64,000 bases of DNA from Oceanospirillum maris DSM 6286 (GCF_000422865.1 NZ_AUGW01000003.1:248001-312000), one strand, 5' to 3'; shown: positions 1-9,613, counted from the first letter of the stretch. A program made the numbers and translations. Notes: generated from the sequence alone by a model not told the origin.

Positions 1-3000
1 CAACCGAGGGCTCGCGTCATTTTCTGGAGCTGTATGGTATCGGCTGGATTATCTTCCGCGATCAGTACAAAAAGAGCTTGGTTTTGGTTATCTTGCGCGG
101 CGGCTTCGTCAGAAGTTTGAACCCTAAAAGGTAAATCTACCCAAAATTTACTGCCAATATCCTCAGTACTTTCAACACCAATTTTACCCTCCATTAGTTC
201 AATCAATTGATGTACGATGGATAACCCTAGACCTGTGCCACCAAATCGCCGTGTCGTGCTCGAATCAGCCTGAGTGAAAGGTTTAAACAAACGAACTTGG
301 GCTTTGGGTGAAATACCAATGCCTGTATCTTCAACCGTTAAACGAACCGCTATATGGTCTTCCGGTAACTCTTTTCCATCAAGCATCGCGTCTGACCCCG
401 TCAGCACTTCGGCTTGAAACGAAATTTTGCCAATGGTGGTAAATTTAAGAGCATTACTGAGTAAGTTGGCTAGAATCTGGCGTAATCTAACACTATCCGT
501 AACAACCCAGGAAGGCAGTTGAGGGTCTAACTCAAAGTTGAACTCTAGATGCTTTGCTTCCGCCTGAACAGAAAAGACACTAAACACTTCTTCAAAGAGT
601 TCCCGCAGCTCAACAGGCTGTATTTCAAGCTCCATTTCATTCGCTTCTATTTTCGAAAGATCCAGTACATCGTTAACAATCCCTAGTAACGACTTACCTG
701 ATATCTGAATCTTGGCAACTAACTGATGCTGCTCCTCGGTCAGTTGTTCTTCAGCTAATAAATAACCCAAGCCAATAATAGCATTGAGAGGCGTTCGAAT
801 TTCATGGCTTGTATTCGCCAAAAATGCACTTTTAGCCTCAGTCGCAAGCTCAGCGTCATGTAGCGCTGTACGTAGCTTTTCATCAATGATAAGCCTTTCG
901 GTGACATCCCGAACCGAGACAGACACCAGTATCGTGTCATCCAAATTGATCGCACTTAGGCTGATTTCTATAGGGAACTCACACCCATCAGCTCGTAATG
1001 CAAGAAGCTCTTTATTACTTGCTGTACTCGTTGCTCCAGGCTGGCGTATGCAGTTGAGTATCTGCGCTTCATAGGTATTACTAAAGTGGGTGGGAAGTAA
1101 TTTATGGATTGACCCCCCTTCTAACTCAAGACGGTCATACCCAAACATACGTTCCGCTTGTGCATTAACAATCTGGATAATCCCGGCTTCATTAACCACA
1201 AAGGTCGCATCAGGAGCGGATTCCAATAGCCCCTTAAACCGCCCCATCTCTTTGTTTCTCTGATCTTCTATCTGTGCGTTCAACACATTTCTTTGACGTA
1301 TTTTTTCTCTTAACCATACCCAGTACTGAATAGTGAACCCCGTTAGAGCTATTAATAAAAGAACAACCGTAACACCGCCTATTTCAACGACTATTTGCCT
1401 AATGATCAAAAATTGAGACGCTGTGCTGTAAATTCTCAAAAATCGTTCATCGGTATTTCCATTCAGATCAACACCCCCACTAAGAGGAAAAATGCATTGC
1501 TCTACAAAAACATTGCCCTGCTCGCCTTGATAGCTCATTAATTTGAAAGAACTTAGACCATAAAATAACGTTGTCGGGGTAAACGCATCCTGCCAACGGT
1601 TAGGGTTGCCATACTCAAAGGTGAAGGCTCTTGAGGCATTAGGATGAAGTAAAAAATCGCCCTCTTTATTGGTGATATACAGCTGAGTTTCTTTGGCAAC
1701 GCTCTTAGCAAGGGCTTTGAGGAAGTGGTCAGCACTAACGTTGACAATAATAATGCCGAAAGGACGGCCATCAGAATGAAACAAAGGTGTGGAAAAACGC
1801 CAAACAGGTCGGCTAGGTTGTTCTATTTTCCCAAATTCACGGTTCAGATTGATATCTGATTCGAAGACATTATCGGCCCCAACGTGAAGAGTTTGGCTAA
1901 TGTATGGCTCATTTTCTTTAGACTGAAGCAGCTGATCACTGAAGACCTCGGGTACCTCACCAAAACGCTGTACTTTGACCACTTCTCGCCAATCATTAAC
2001 CGCCCCAATAAAACGAACTTGATACACATCTCTTTTGGACAACATATATGTCTTAAGAATGTCGGCTAATCGTTCATTCCACTGCTTTAATTGAGCCTCA
2101 TTTTTTTCTAAGTGAGGATCGTCAAAATATAACTTTTCTAGAGCACGTATTGGCGGCGTATTGGCGAGAAAGAGGGTGTCACGACGATACCGTTCAGCTT
2201 CGGTATCTAGTATTGACAGGGTTGAGCGTTTTGTTTTTAAAAGATTATGACTCACCTCTTGCAGATGGCCTCGTAAAATCAACCCACTGGAGACCACAAA
2301 AATAAGAAAAATCATCAGCAGCACAAAAGGATAGGGTTGTTTAAATTGAGGGGTTTTCAAAAAAGCAAATATGCTTTGAAGGCTCAGCTGGTGAATGTCA
2401 CCCTCTTGGTCTTCTCTGAAAGGATGGGTACGCAAGACGCTTATAATAAAGAAACTGCATAGCGTCAGCCCTAAGCCAAAGATGATGACCCAACCTATAG
2501 GCCAAGATCGCACTCTATCTATTTCTTGGATTGAGGGGATCAATTCCATTTTCCAGTGCTGGCCTAACACAAAGATATTGCGTGCTACCCTTTCTTTTGC
2601 GGCTTGTTCTTTTAATAGATCAGAGATATCAATATCTTTTGAGTGATAGAAAGGCTCACTTTCTGTCATATTCGTTAATGCGACGGAGGCTTGATCGGTC
2701 AAGTCCTTAATATCAGCTAAAACATCATCAATGACTAACGGTGCATAAGACCAGCCGATCACAGCGTTTTCACGGGCTTCTGGGCTATCAAGTGGCATAT
2801 TCTCAGAATAGATAGGAAATAATACCAGAGCACCCTTCCGAGGCTTTTTATTGACCTGAACAAGTGTAATAGGGGCCGTTAGATATGGCTTATCATTTTT
2901 AGCCGCCAATATAGCCGCTAAACGCCGGTTAGTTTCCGACCCGACATCCAGTCCAATCGCTTGTCTATTTTTATCCACTGGATAGATATATTGAATAACA

Positions 3001-3431
3001 AACCGGTCTTTATCATGGGGTATTAAGGTTCTTATGCTAAAATTAGGGGCGTCATCTTCGCGGGCATGGGCAATAAAAGAGGGTTCTTGCTCTACAGGGA
3101 CTCGTCGAATAAAACCAAAGCCAAGCGCTCCTGGAAATTCATACGCCACATCACGGCTATTACTGTAGCGCTCAAATTGCTTTCGAGTGATATTGTTAAC
3201 ACCCGTTGCAATAACAGCACCTCTCGCCCCACGCAGGCCATACTCAAAATGTTGGAAACGCTGCTCGATGAGCGTCTCTGCTTTATCGGCAAGGCCATTT
3301 GTGTAGCTCCTTACTTGGTACTCATTTTGATAATTGAGAGCCCATGCCGTTAAAAATGTAATCAACACACCCGCTAATAGCGGAGGCCAACAAGTAAAGG
3401 CACCAGGTTTTAGAAAGTTTTTATAATGCAT
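1..3431 (-). CDS. hybrid sensor histidine kinase with CHASE and second periplasmic sensor (3' end cut by window)
   Basis: A membrane sensor kinase whose stop lies beyond base 1; 1143 residues are visible. Translation gives a first membrane segment (about residues 11-30), a CHASE-like periplasmic domain (about 40-250), membrane segments near 310-330 and 365-385, a second periplasmic Cache-like region (about 390-670), a fourth membrane segment near 675-705, a PAS domain (about 725-850), HisKA with the motif SHEIRTPLNAIIG (His near 873), HATPase with GGTGLGLSIV, and the start of a receiver domain (VLIAEDNPAD). The frame is open throughout. ATG at 3431 is preceded by AAGGGTGG; GTG codons at 3443 and 3455 are less likely. 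The ligand is unknown, and output is presumably phosphotransfer through the fused receiver to a partner outside the window. Confidence 0.9.
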   Translation of the reverse strand, partial: MHYKNFLKPGAFTCWPPLLAGVLITFLTAWALNYQNEYQVRSYTNGLADKAETLIEQRFQHFEYGLRGARGAVIATGVNNITRKQFERYSNSRDVAYEFPGALGFGFIRRVPVEQEPSFIAHAREDDAPNFSIRTLIPHDKDRFVIQYIYPVDKNRQAIGLDVGSETNRRLAAILAAKNDKPYLTAPITLVQVNKKPRKGALVLFPIYSENMPLDSPEARENAVIGWSYAPLVIDDVLADIKDLTDQASVALTNMTESEPFYHSKDIDISDLLKEQAAKERVARNIFVLGQHWKMELIPSIQEIDRVRSWPIGWVIIFGLGLTLCSFFIISVLRTHPFREDQEGDIHQLSLQSIFAFLKTPQFKQPYPFVLLMIFLIFVVSSGLILRGHLQEVSHNLLKTKRSTLSILDTEAERYRRDTLFLANTPPIRALEKLYFDDPHLEKNEAQLKQWNERLADILKTYMLSKRDVYQVRFIGAVNDWREVVKVQRFGEVPEVFSDQLLQSKENEPYISQTLHVGADNVFESDINLNREFGKIEQPSRPVWRFSTPLFHSDGRPFGIIIVNVSADHFLKALAKSVAKETQLYITNKEGDFLLHPNASRAFTFEYGNPNRWQDAFTPTTLFYGLSSFKLMSYQGEQGNVFVEQCIFPLSGGVDLNGNTDERFLRIYSTASQFLIIRQIVVEIGGVTVVLLLIALTGFTIQYWVWLREKIRQRNVLNAQIEDQRNKEMGRFKGLLESAPDATFVVNEAGIIQIVNAQAERMFGYDRLELEGGSIHKLLPTHFSNTYEAQILNCIRQPGATSTASNKELLALRADGCEFPIEISLSAINLDDTILVSVSVRDVTERLIIDEKLRTALHDAELATEAKSAFLANTSHEIRTPLNAIIGLGYLLAEEQLTEEQHQLVAKIQISGKSLLGIVNDVLDLSKIEANEMELEIQPVELRELFEEVFSVFSVQAEAKHLEFNFELDPQLPSWVVTDSVRLRQILANLLSNALKFTTIGKISFQAEVLTGSDAMLDGKELPEDHIAVRLTVEDTGIGISPKAQVRLFKPFTQADSSTTRRFGGTGLGLSIVHQLIELMEGKIGVESTEDIGSKFWVDLPFRVQTSDEAAAQDNQNQALFVLIAEDNPADTIQLQKMTRALG

Positions 3432-3647
3432 TCTGGTAGCCACCCTTAGCTTCACTTGCCGAAATTGACCCGAAGAAGTAACACCTTAATACTTATGCCA
3501 GTGCTGCTATAGTTTTTAATGAGTATGAGTTCTAACGAGTATGCCATCAATCAAGACAATACAACCTATAATAAGTATCTTTATTGGCTATGTTCAGCAA
3601 CCGTTCACCAATCCCTATTAATTTTAGAATCTTTTTTTGTACACCTT

Positions 3648-5426
3648 TTAACGTCGATCAATTTTTTTTATCACCTGAATATCTAAACGTTTTGCCAAAC
3701 GCATTAAATTTGCGCGATCCATACCCAGCAAACGGGCAGTAGCGGCCCAGTTTCCATGCTCTTTTTCCAAATACTGCATCAAAATATTTCTTTGATAGGT
3801 TTCCGTCATCTGCTTTAAGCTATACCCCACTGCAAATGATGGATTGTTTTCCGTAAAGCCCAAGCCCTGAACTGTTTTTGGTTTGCTTGTTAGACCAGAC
3901 ATCAATACCTGATCAGAAGTAGCATAGTCTACTGAGGAGTTATTGACTAAGGGACGGTTGATCAGAGTGCGACTGGTTAGAATGCTATCAGCGGCAATAT
4001 CCCCGAGGTGCCGGCACTCGATACAAGCGGTGCGAGCTTTTAAAGCATATTTCTTTTTCTCTTCAAGATTGGCCGTTACGCTTGGCATTGATTCCGCATT
4101 AGCGATGAGCGCTGCACGGCCTATCACATGTTCTAGCTCACGCACGTTACCCGGCCAGTTATAACGTTCAAGCACCTGCCGAGCGTTATCCTCCAGCAGC
4201 AACTGCTGTAATCCTAATTTACGCCGCGATAATTCCAAAAAATACCCCGCAAGTAGCGCCACATCACCATCCCGCGCTCTTAATGGGGGAACCGTCACAG
4301 GGTACACACTTAAGCGATGATACAGATCGGCTCGAAATCGTTTTTGAGCGACTTCTTTTTGCAAAACACGATTAGTGGCCGCAATAACCCGCACATCAAC
4401 CTGAGAAATTTGATCTTGGCCCACCGGCTGAATCTCTTGGCTTTGTAGTACTCGCAGCAACTTACTTTGCGCTGCCAAGGGTAGTTCTCCAATCTCATCT
4501 AGAAATAATGTACCGCCATCAGCCAGGCCAAATTTACCTTCACGGTTTCGATCAGCACCGGTAAAAGCCCCTTTTACATGCCCAAACAGTTCGCTTTCAA
4601 CCAAGTTTTCAGGCATCGCCGCACAATTAACATAAACAAGGGGTCCTTTGGCACGCCGTGATTGTCCATGCAATGTACGGGCGACTAACTCTTTACCAAC
4701 ACCGGTTTCACCTTCGATTAGAACCGCATAATCCGATGGAGCCACCAACGCCAGCTCGCGCTTTAAGGCTTTCATTACTTCACTTTCCCCCATCAGTTCA
4801 CCGCCATCCTTGGTCAGTGCTTCTTGGGTTAGCTCACAAATAACATTACGCCTATGGGTAGAGTCATCTTCAAGATGTTGAAGTAGCATGGCGGTTTTTA
4901 AACTGGCCGCAGCCATAGCGCTGATGACTTCTAACGTATGCTCAGGAATATCATCAAAAATACCAGGAGTCATACTATCCAACGTTAATACGCCAATTAA
5001 GCGATTATCAGAAAGTAATGGCAGCCCCATACAGGCATGTACAGGAAGATCTCCAGAAAAGCCCTTTAACATGCCGTCATAGGGATCTGGCAAACCACAC
5101 GTTTGCTGAAACCGCACAGGAGCCGATGCGGAGCAAATAGCATCAAAACGAGGATGTGAGCTAATTTCAAAACGTCGCCCTAGGGCATCCGCCCCCAACC
5201 CCTTTTGCGCGAGAGGCTTTAGCTCCGACCCTGTTCGCTGTAACAGCACCACCGCATCACAAGGGATGCTGCCACGCACCGTATTAAGCAGTCGATTAAA
5301 CCTGTCTTGTGCACTCAAGCTATCAGCCATATCAATCGCAAATTGCAGTAACGCGCTTTGAGATAACGAAGAAGATACCTGTGAAGATCGTTGGGAAGAT
5401 GCTGAAGATAATGGTAGTGGTGACAT
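3648..5426 (-). CDS. norR: NorR, nitric-oxide-responsive sigma-54 activator
   Basis: A bacterial enhancer-binding protein that senses nitric oxide through a mononuclear iron in its GAF domain and activates a sigma-54 promoter, here probably hmp, which is divergent. Domains: GAF about 25-185, AAA+ about 210-450 with Walker A GETGVGKE (239-246), GAFTGA (286-291) and Walker [10 protein letters not shown], and a C-terminal helix-turn-helix ending [14 protein letters not shown], close to the NorR helix. The GAF segments PDPYDG and HACMGLPL, which carry iron ligands in E. coli NorR, are conserved. At 592 aa it is longer than E. coli NorR (504 aa). The extra length lies mostly in a linker of about 90 residues between AAA+ and HTH and a Ser-rich N-terminus. 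The linker contains a CIEC pair. Confidence 0.93.
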   Translation of the reverse strand: MSPLPLSSASSQRSSQVSSSLSQSALLQFAIDMADSLSAQDRFNRLLNTVRGSIPCDAVVLLQRTGSELKPLAQKGLGADALGRRFEISSHPRFDAICSASAPVRFQQTCGLPDPYDGMLKGFSGDLPVHACMGLPLLSDNRLIGVLTLDSMTPGIFDDIPEHTLEVISAMAAASLKTAMLLQHLEDDSTHRRNVICELTQEALTKDGGELMGESEVMKALKRELALVAPSDYAVLIEGETGVGKELVARTLHGQSRRAKGPLVYVNCAAMPENLVESELFGHVKGAFTGADRNREGKFGLADGGTLFLDEIGELPLAAQSKLLRVLQSQEIQPVGQDQISQVDVRVIAATNRVLQKEVAQKRFRADLYHRLSVYPVTVPPLRARDGDVALLAGYFLELSRRKLGLQQLLLEDNARQVLERYNWPGNVRELEHVIGRAALIANAESMPSVTANLEEKKKYALKARTACIECRHLGDIAADSILTSRTLINRPLVNNSSVDYATSDQVLMSGLTSKPKTVQGLGFTENNPSFAVGYSLKQMTETYQRNILMQYLEKEHGNWAATARLLGMDRANLMRLAKRLDIQVIKKIDRR

Positions 5427-5487
5427 ACAAGCCGCGCCTTAGTGAATCAAAACATAGTAGAAAACAAAAAGTCTTTTAACAGCACAA

Positions 5488-5502
5488 GTGTCATTAAGAC
5501 AC
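5488..5502. promoter_or_regulatory. candidate NorR binding site 1
   Basis: Perfect inverted repeat GTGTC-ATTAA-GACAC in the norR-hmp intergenic region. It contains the GT-N7-AC core described for NorR enhancers (GTCATTAAGAC) and lies about 100 bp upstream of the sigma-54 promoter, as expected for an enhancer site. NorR is encoded alongside; binding itself is inferred. Confidence 0.65.
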
Positions 5503-5514
5503 TTTTTTAATACA

Positions 5515-5525
5515 GTCATAATGAC
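5515..5525. promoter_or_regulatory. candidate NorR binding site 2
   Basis: GTCATAATGAC, a perfect GTCA-N3-TGAC inverted repeat fitting GT-N7-AC. It is 27 bp centre to centre from site 1. E. coli norV has three such sites; I see only two clear ones here. Confidence 0.65.
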
Positions 5526-5589
5526 TCTATAAATCATAAAAAACAGAAAAACAACCATAACTATATGATTTACAACAAAAAATAAAATA

Positions 5590-5605
5590 TGGCATATACG
5601 CTGCA
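5590..5605 (+). promoter_or_regulatory. sigma-54 promoter of hmp
   Basis: TGGCAT-ATACG-CTGCA has the GG-N10-GC spacing of a -24/-12 sigma-54 promoter and matches the TGGCAC-N5-TTGCA consensus at most positions. It lies 71 bp before the hmp ATG and downstream of two NorR-like sites. It fits a NorR-activated hmp transcript starting near 5617. Confidence 0.75.
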
Positions 5606-5675
5606 ACCCTGTCGTCGTTGATATATTTGAAAGAGTTTAAAGACTCAAAAAAGACTGATATTTTAAGGGCTTACC

Positions 5676-6878
5676 ATGCTGACAACATCTCACATCACGA
5701 TTGTAAAAAGCACTATTCCACTACTTGAAAGCGCTGGCAGCAAAATCACAGAACACTTTTATCAGCGGATGTTCAGTCATAATCCTGAACTGAAACATAT
5801 CTTTAATATGAGCCATCAAAGCTCAGGCCGCCAATCCGTTGCTCTTTTTAATGCCGTTGCAGCTTACGCCCAACACATCGACAACCTACCGGTATTACAG
5901 GCAGCGGTGGAGCGCATTGCTCAAAAGCACACCAGCTTCAACATTCAGCCTGACCAGTACGCCATTGTGGGCCATCACCTCATTCATACGCTAAAAGAGC
6001 TTGCACCAGACGCCTTTACCACTGAGGTTGAGGAGGCATGGGTTGCGGCGTACCAACAGTTAGCTAATATATTTATCCAGCGCGAAGCGGAAATTTATCA
6101 AAAAAATATGGCAAGCACTGGCGGCTGGGAAGGTGCTCGTCGCTTCCGTTTGCTAGAGAAAAAACAAGAGTCTGAGCAGGTACAAAGCTTGGTTTTTGCC
6201 CCTATTGATCAACAGCCTGTAGCGTCTTATCGTCCAGGACAATATCTGGGTATTCGCGTGCAACCGAGCCGCTCCGAATATCAAGAAATTCGCCAATATT
6301 CCCTATCAGATGCCCCTAACGGTAAAACCTATCGTATTTCTGTAAAGCGGGAACAGGGCGATATTGACGGATTGGTTTCTAACTATCTGCACGATGAATT
6401 ACAGGTGAACGATGAAGTAGAGTTATTTACTCCAGCCGGTGACTTTTTCTTTGAGGATCGTAACAAGCCCGTTGTATTAATTTCAGCAGGCGTAGGGCTT
6501 ACACCCATGATGGCCACGCTGGAAACGCTGGCTAAGGCACATTATACCCATGGGGTAACTTACTTACACGCCTGTGAGAATCAAGCACAACACTCGTTTG
6601 ACCAAAGAATAAAAGCATTAAGCGCTAATTTAAACCTATCCGCCCACACTTGGTACAATCACGTATCAGAGACGGATGCGCCCCTTTCCGCAGGCCAACG
6701 TCATACAGGCCTGATGCAGTTAGCTGAGCTGGGAGATGCTTTACCTGTTGCTGACGCGGACTTTTATCTATGTGGCCCAGTTGGTTTTATGGGATTTATA
6801 AAAGCTCAACTGCTTGAGCTAGGGGTTGCGGATTCGCGTATTCACTACGAAGTTTTTGGCCCCCATTCAGACCTGTAA
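5676..6878 (+). CDS. hmp: flavohaemoglobin, nitric oxide dioxygenase
   Basis: Oxidises nitric oxide to nitrate in the cytoplasm using O2 and NAD(P)H. At 400 aa it matches the family (E. coli Hmp 396 aa). The globin domain covers about 1-140 with the proximal His at residue 85 (KHTSFNI). It is followed by an FAD-binding domain (RQYSLSDAP) and an NAD-binding domain with AGVGLTPMM and a C-terminal YLCGPVGFM, then VFGPH. An AAGGG precedes the ATG. Divergent norR, a sigma-54 promoter and two NorR-type repeats point to induction by nitric oxide rather than by NsrR. Confidence 0.96.
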   Translation: MLTTSHITIVKSTIPLLESAGSKITEHFYQRMFSHNPELKHIFNMSHQSSGRQSVALFNAVAAYAQHIDNLPVLQAAVERIAQKHTSFNIQPDQYAIVGHHLIHTLKELAPDAFTTEVEEAWVAAYQQLANIFIQREAEIYQKNMASTGGWEGARRFRLLEKKQESEQVQSLVFAPIDQQPVASYRPGQYLGIRVQPSRSEYQEIRQYSLSDAPNGKTYRISVKREQGDIDGLVSNYLHDELQVNDEVELFTPAGDFFFEDRNKPVVLISAGVGLTPMMATLETLAKAHYTHGVTYLHACENQAQHSFDQRIKALSANLNLSAHTWYNHVSETDAPLSAGQRHTGLMQLAELGDALPVADADFYLCGPVGFMGFIKAQLLELGVADSRIHYEVFGPHSDL

Positions 6879-6920
6879 CAGGCGATAGGGATAAGAACAT
6901 AGAATAGCGAGAATAGCGAG

Positions 6921-6955
6921 AAAGCGCTAAGCAACACGGCTTAGGGCTTTCTTTG
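6921..6955. terminator. bidirectional terminator between hmp and esterase gene
   Basis: Arms at 6921-6932 and 6939-6950 (12 bp, one mismatch, 6-nt loop), flanked by short T/A runs. It sits between two convergent genes. Confidence 0.55.
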
Positions 6956-7015
6956 CACTTTTTGATTCTCCCTAGCACTTTAAAACAGGGTATTTGAAGA
7001 CAAGGCACTTGAAGA

Positions 7016-7792
7016 TCAAGAATCCAGAAACGCTTGAACTGCAGCGAAGAACTCTAACGGCTTTTCTGCGTGCAGCCAATGACCGCATCCCGCTAAAGTG
7101 ACGCTTTGGTGATACGGAAATAGAGCCTGAATCTGCCCTTGATGTTGGGGTAGGACATAATGGGAAAGCTCACCACGAATAAAAAGTGCAGCCTGATTAA
7201 ATACTGGCCCTTCAGGTGCTTTCATCACGCTATCATAGCCGGCTTTAATCTGATCCAACCCCATTCGCCAACCTAGCTTACCATCGGCTTTTTTCTCTAA
7301 ATTGGTACTCAGGAACTGGCGCACGCCTAACGTATCAAGGTGCTCCGCCATTAGCTGATCCGCGTCTTTTCGACTCACCGCACCACCGGCATTGCGCACC
7401 GCATAAAGTGCAGAAAGCACCTCATCATGGTCATGCCCATAGGCAACAGGGGCAATATCAGCCACCACCAGCTTTTCGACACGACCAGGATAATTTAGCG
7501 CCAGCTGCATGGCGACCTTCCCACCCATCGAATGCCCTAGCACATGAGCTTTCTCAATGGCTAGACGATCCATTAAGGCAAGTACATCGGCAGCCATATC
7601 GGGATAACTCATACCGTCAACATGCGGCGACCGACCGTGATTGCGCAGGTCTAAAGCAATAACTCGGTAATGCTCTGCAAACTTCTTCGATAGCGTACGC
7701 CAGTTATCTGCAGAGCCAAACAGGCCGTGAATAATCAGCAGCGGAAAGCCTTCACCCTGCTCGGTAAAATAAAGCTCTGTAGTGGATAGCAC
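7016..7792 (-). CDS. alpha/beta-fold esterase, YbfF-like
   Basis: Soluble alpha/beta hydrolase of 258 aa, close in length and motifs to the YbfF acyl-CoA/short-ester esterases. Visible motifs are the oxyanion region HGLFGSADNW, LDLRNHGRS, the nucleophile elbow GHSMGGK (Ser), and a late catalytic His in CGHWLHAEKP. The start is GTG at 7792, with GAGGT five bases upstream. The gene converges on hmp and stands alone. The natural substrate cannot be read from the sequence. Confidence 0.85.
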   Translation of the reverse strand: MLSTTELYFTEQGEGFPLLIIHGLFGSADNWRTLSKKFAEHYRVIALDLRNHGRSPHVDGMSYPDMAADVLALMDRLAIEKAHVLGHSMGGKVAMQLALNYPGRVEKLVVADIAPVAYGHDHDEVLSALYAVRNAGGAVSRKDADQLMAEHLDTLGVRQFLSTNLEKKADGKLGWRMGLDQIKAGYDSVMKAPEGPVFNQAALFIRGELSHYVLPQHQGQIQALFPYHQSVTLAGCGHWLHAEKPLEFFAAVQAFLDS

Positions 7793-8146
7793 ACAGCACC
7801 TCGTAAAGAATTAAGCGTGACCAATCAAAAAGATTAGAACCCTTCGTGCATTATGCAATGCCTCAGCGTATGCATCCAGCTTGCTATAAAAATCAGACGC
7901 TTATTTACAAAACCTAACCCTTTGCCATCAATCTTATGCTTTTGCCGTAAAAGCTGTCGCAAAAGAGACACGCAAACGCGCTATACTGCACCACAGCATT
8001 TGAAGTCTTTTTGTTTTATATCATGCCTTTTTTTGACTTGCGCCTGCAGGCTTCTTGCAAAAGAATATCCTGTTTATGTAAGGTGATTAAGCCAAATGGA
8101 AAATAACAAAAATGGCTTCTCTACAGTCGTCACAGGAGTGCACAGT
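7793..8146. other. intergenic region between divergent hydrolase genes
   Basis: About 350 bp between two divergent hydrolase genes. A TATACT hexamer near 7981 could serve the rightward gene, but no convincing -35 accompanies it. Open frames here lack ribosome sites and family resemblance. Confidence 0.4.
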
Positions 8147-8971
8147 ATGAGTATTGCTCGATTAGAATTGATTTATCGCCTCGCCAAACAGCCGGATGCA
8201 GTTCCGGTGCTTTTTGTTCATGGGATTTTCAGTGGAGCTTGGATCTGGGAAGAACACTTTTTAGATTGGTTCGCCCAACATGGATACCATGCTTATTCCG
8301 TTAGTTTACGCGGTCATGGCAACTCCTCTTCCCCCGATCCAACAGGACAATATAGCCTTAAGGATTATACCGAAGACCTTAAAGACGCTATTCAGGCCAT
8401 CGAACAAAACCACAAACAACCACCTTTATTAGTCGGCCACTCAATGGGCGGCATGGTTGTTCAACGCTTTTTAAGTCAGCATATTGGCCGCGGTGCCGTG
8501 CTGCTATGCAGCATCCCGCCCCAAGGCATGATGCCTTTATCAATCCAAAGTCTCTGGAGCAATCCCGTTACCGCTTTAGAGATGTCGCATACTTATATGA
8601 TGCCCGAACTTGCCACCACGGGGCAGTTACAACGCTATATGTTCTCAGGCCCAGTTGAACAACAGAAACTTGAGAAATGGTTGCTGCATATGGTGCCAGA
8701 ATCCCAGCAACTCATCTGGGATATGAGCTGGAGAGACCTGCCTAACCCCTTTGAAGTGAGCAAAACGCCTATCGCGGTTATCGGTGCAACTCAAGATAAG
8801 TTAGTGCCTAGAATGACGGTCTCACTGACCGCTGCGACTTACGGCTGTAAACCTTACTGGGTGAACTCAGGTCATGGCGTTATGCTTGATCATAACTGGA
8901 AAGATGCCGCTGGTGTTGTTGTTACAGCCTTAGCTGAACTTTTAGCTAAAGAAGAGTCGCTATCGGCTTAA
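8147..8971 (+). CDS. alpha/beta hydrolase (lysophospholipase/esterase-like)
   Basis: An alpha/beta-fold hydrolase with VLFVHGIFSGAWIWEE (oxyanion region), SLRGHGNSS, the nucleophile elbow VGHSMGGMV and a final His in NSGHGVMLDH. The family includes monoacylglycerol lipase-like enzymes; the substrate is unknown. I place the start at ATG 8147 because AGGAG lies eight bases upstream. An in-frame ATG at 8096 would add 17 residues but has a poor ribosome site. It is divergent from the other hydrolase gene and unrelated to it beyond the fold. A hairpin with a T-run follows at 9050-9078. Confidence 0.8.
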   Translation: MSIARLELIYRLAKQPDAVPVLFVHGIFSGAWIWEEHFLDWFAQHGYHAYSVSLRGHGNSSSPDPTGQYSLKDYTEDLKDAIQAIEQNHKQPPLLVGHSMGGMVVQRFLSQHIGRGAVLLCSIPPQGMMPLSIQSLWSNPVTALEMSHTYMMPELATTGQLQRYMFSGPVEQQKLEKWLLHMVPESQQLIWDMSWRDLPNPFEVSKTPIAVIGATQDKLVPRMTVSLTAATYGCKPYWVNSGHGVMLDHNWKDAAGVVVTALAELLAKEESLSA

Positions 8972-9016
8972 CTTCTCTTAATGAACCCCGCCCTAACAAT
9001 CACATCAATCATTAGG

Positions 9017-9067
9017 GTGGGCTTTAGGTGTTAGTGGGCTTTAGGTGTTAGTGCTTTTTAGGTGTTA
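9017..9067. repeat. three tandem copies of a 17-bp unit
   Basis: Unit GTGGGCTTTAGGTGTTA at 9017-9033 and 9034-9050 (identical) and a third copy at 9051-9067 with three changes. It lies just after the hydrolase gene and overlaps its terminator hairpin. Confidence 0.85.
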
Positions 9068-9078
9068 GCACTATTTTT
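9050..9078 (+). terminator. terminator of the alpha/beta hydrolase gene
   Basis: Stem AGTGCT/AGCACT (9050-9055 and 9067-9072) with an 11-nt loop, followed by ATTTTT. The third tandem repeat forms part of the stem. Confidence 0.55.
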
Positions 9079-9091
9079 CTTCTGTTAACAA

Positions 9092-9613
9092 TTAAGCGGC
9101 TTCTTCCTCGTAGCGCCTAATCACCTGCACGGGCGCATCCAGCGCGCCTCGGTTTCTAAGCATTTTACGGAATTCACAAAGGCTTGGAAGTTGTTCAAAG
9201 TAGAAAAAATGACCTGAACACTGGCAGTCTGTCGCGCCCATATCCTTAACAGGTAACTGACTATTAGGCATAGCATCTAATGCCGCAGCCCAATCATGCT
9301 CACGACACTCCTTGTCTTCAGTAAGCCATAAACTAACAAAGTGCATCGCTGGCCGAACATAGTCTAAATGCCAATGATTCCGTTCACTGATATTTAAGTG
9401 ATGCCTTAAACGTGCATGTAGACCTCCAGGGCCAAAGGCGCTACCCACATAGGCGTAGAAGCCCGGTAAAAAATGAGTCTCAGATAACTTCCCCACACGA
9501 ATAGTTTGAGGTTTTCTCATCTCGAAAAAGAGCAAATACGTACCTTTTTCTTTTGATAGCTGACGGGTTAATTCAGCAATATCGAGTCGTGACAGGTCTT
9601 TTATTTTTTTCAT
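9092..9613 (-). CDS. DUF123 GIY-YIG-type nuclease-like protein
   Basis: 173-residue protein of the DUF123 family, a GIY-YIG nuclease-fold group found alone or fused to endonuclease III in archaea. Diagnostic stretches are GTYLLFFE (GIY equivalent), GFYAYVGSAFGPGGL (YIG equivalent), ARLRHHL and, later, ATDCQCSGHFFYFE with a Cys pair and His. The ORF starts MKKIKDLSRLD after a region with AGGGATCC. Its role is not established; a DNA-repair function is only inferred from the fold. It is a single gene, convergent with the hydrolase gene upstream. Confidence 0.75.
   Translation of the reverse strand: MKKIKDLSRLDIAELTRQLSKEKGTYLLFFEMRKPQTIRVGKLSETHFLPGFYAYVGSAFGPGGLHARLRHHLNISERNHWHLDYVRPAMHFVSLWLTEDKECREHDWAAALDAMPNSQLPVKDMGATDCQCSGHFFYFEQLPSLCEFRKMLRNRGALDAPVQVIRRYEEEAA

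Noticed and set aside
7853-8086. 77-codon ORF in the gap between divergent hydrolases
   Set aside because: No ribosome site or recognisable motif; most likely chance.
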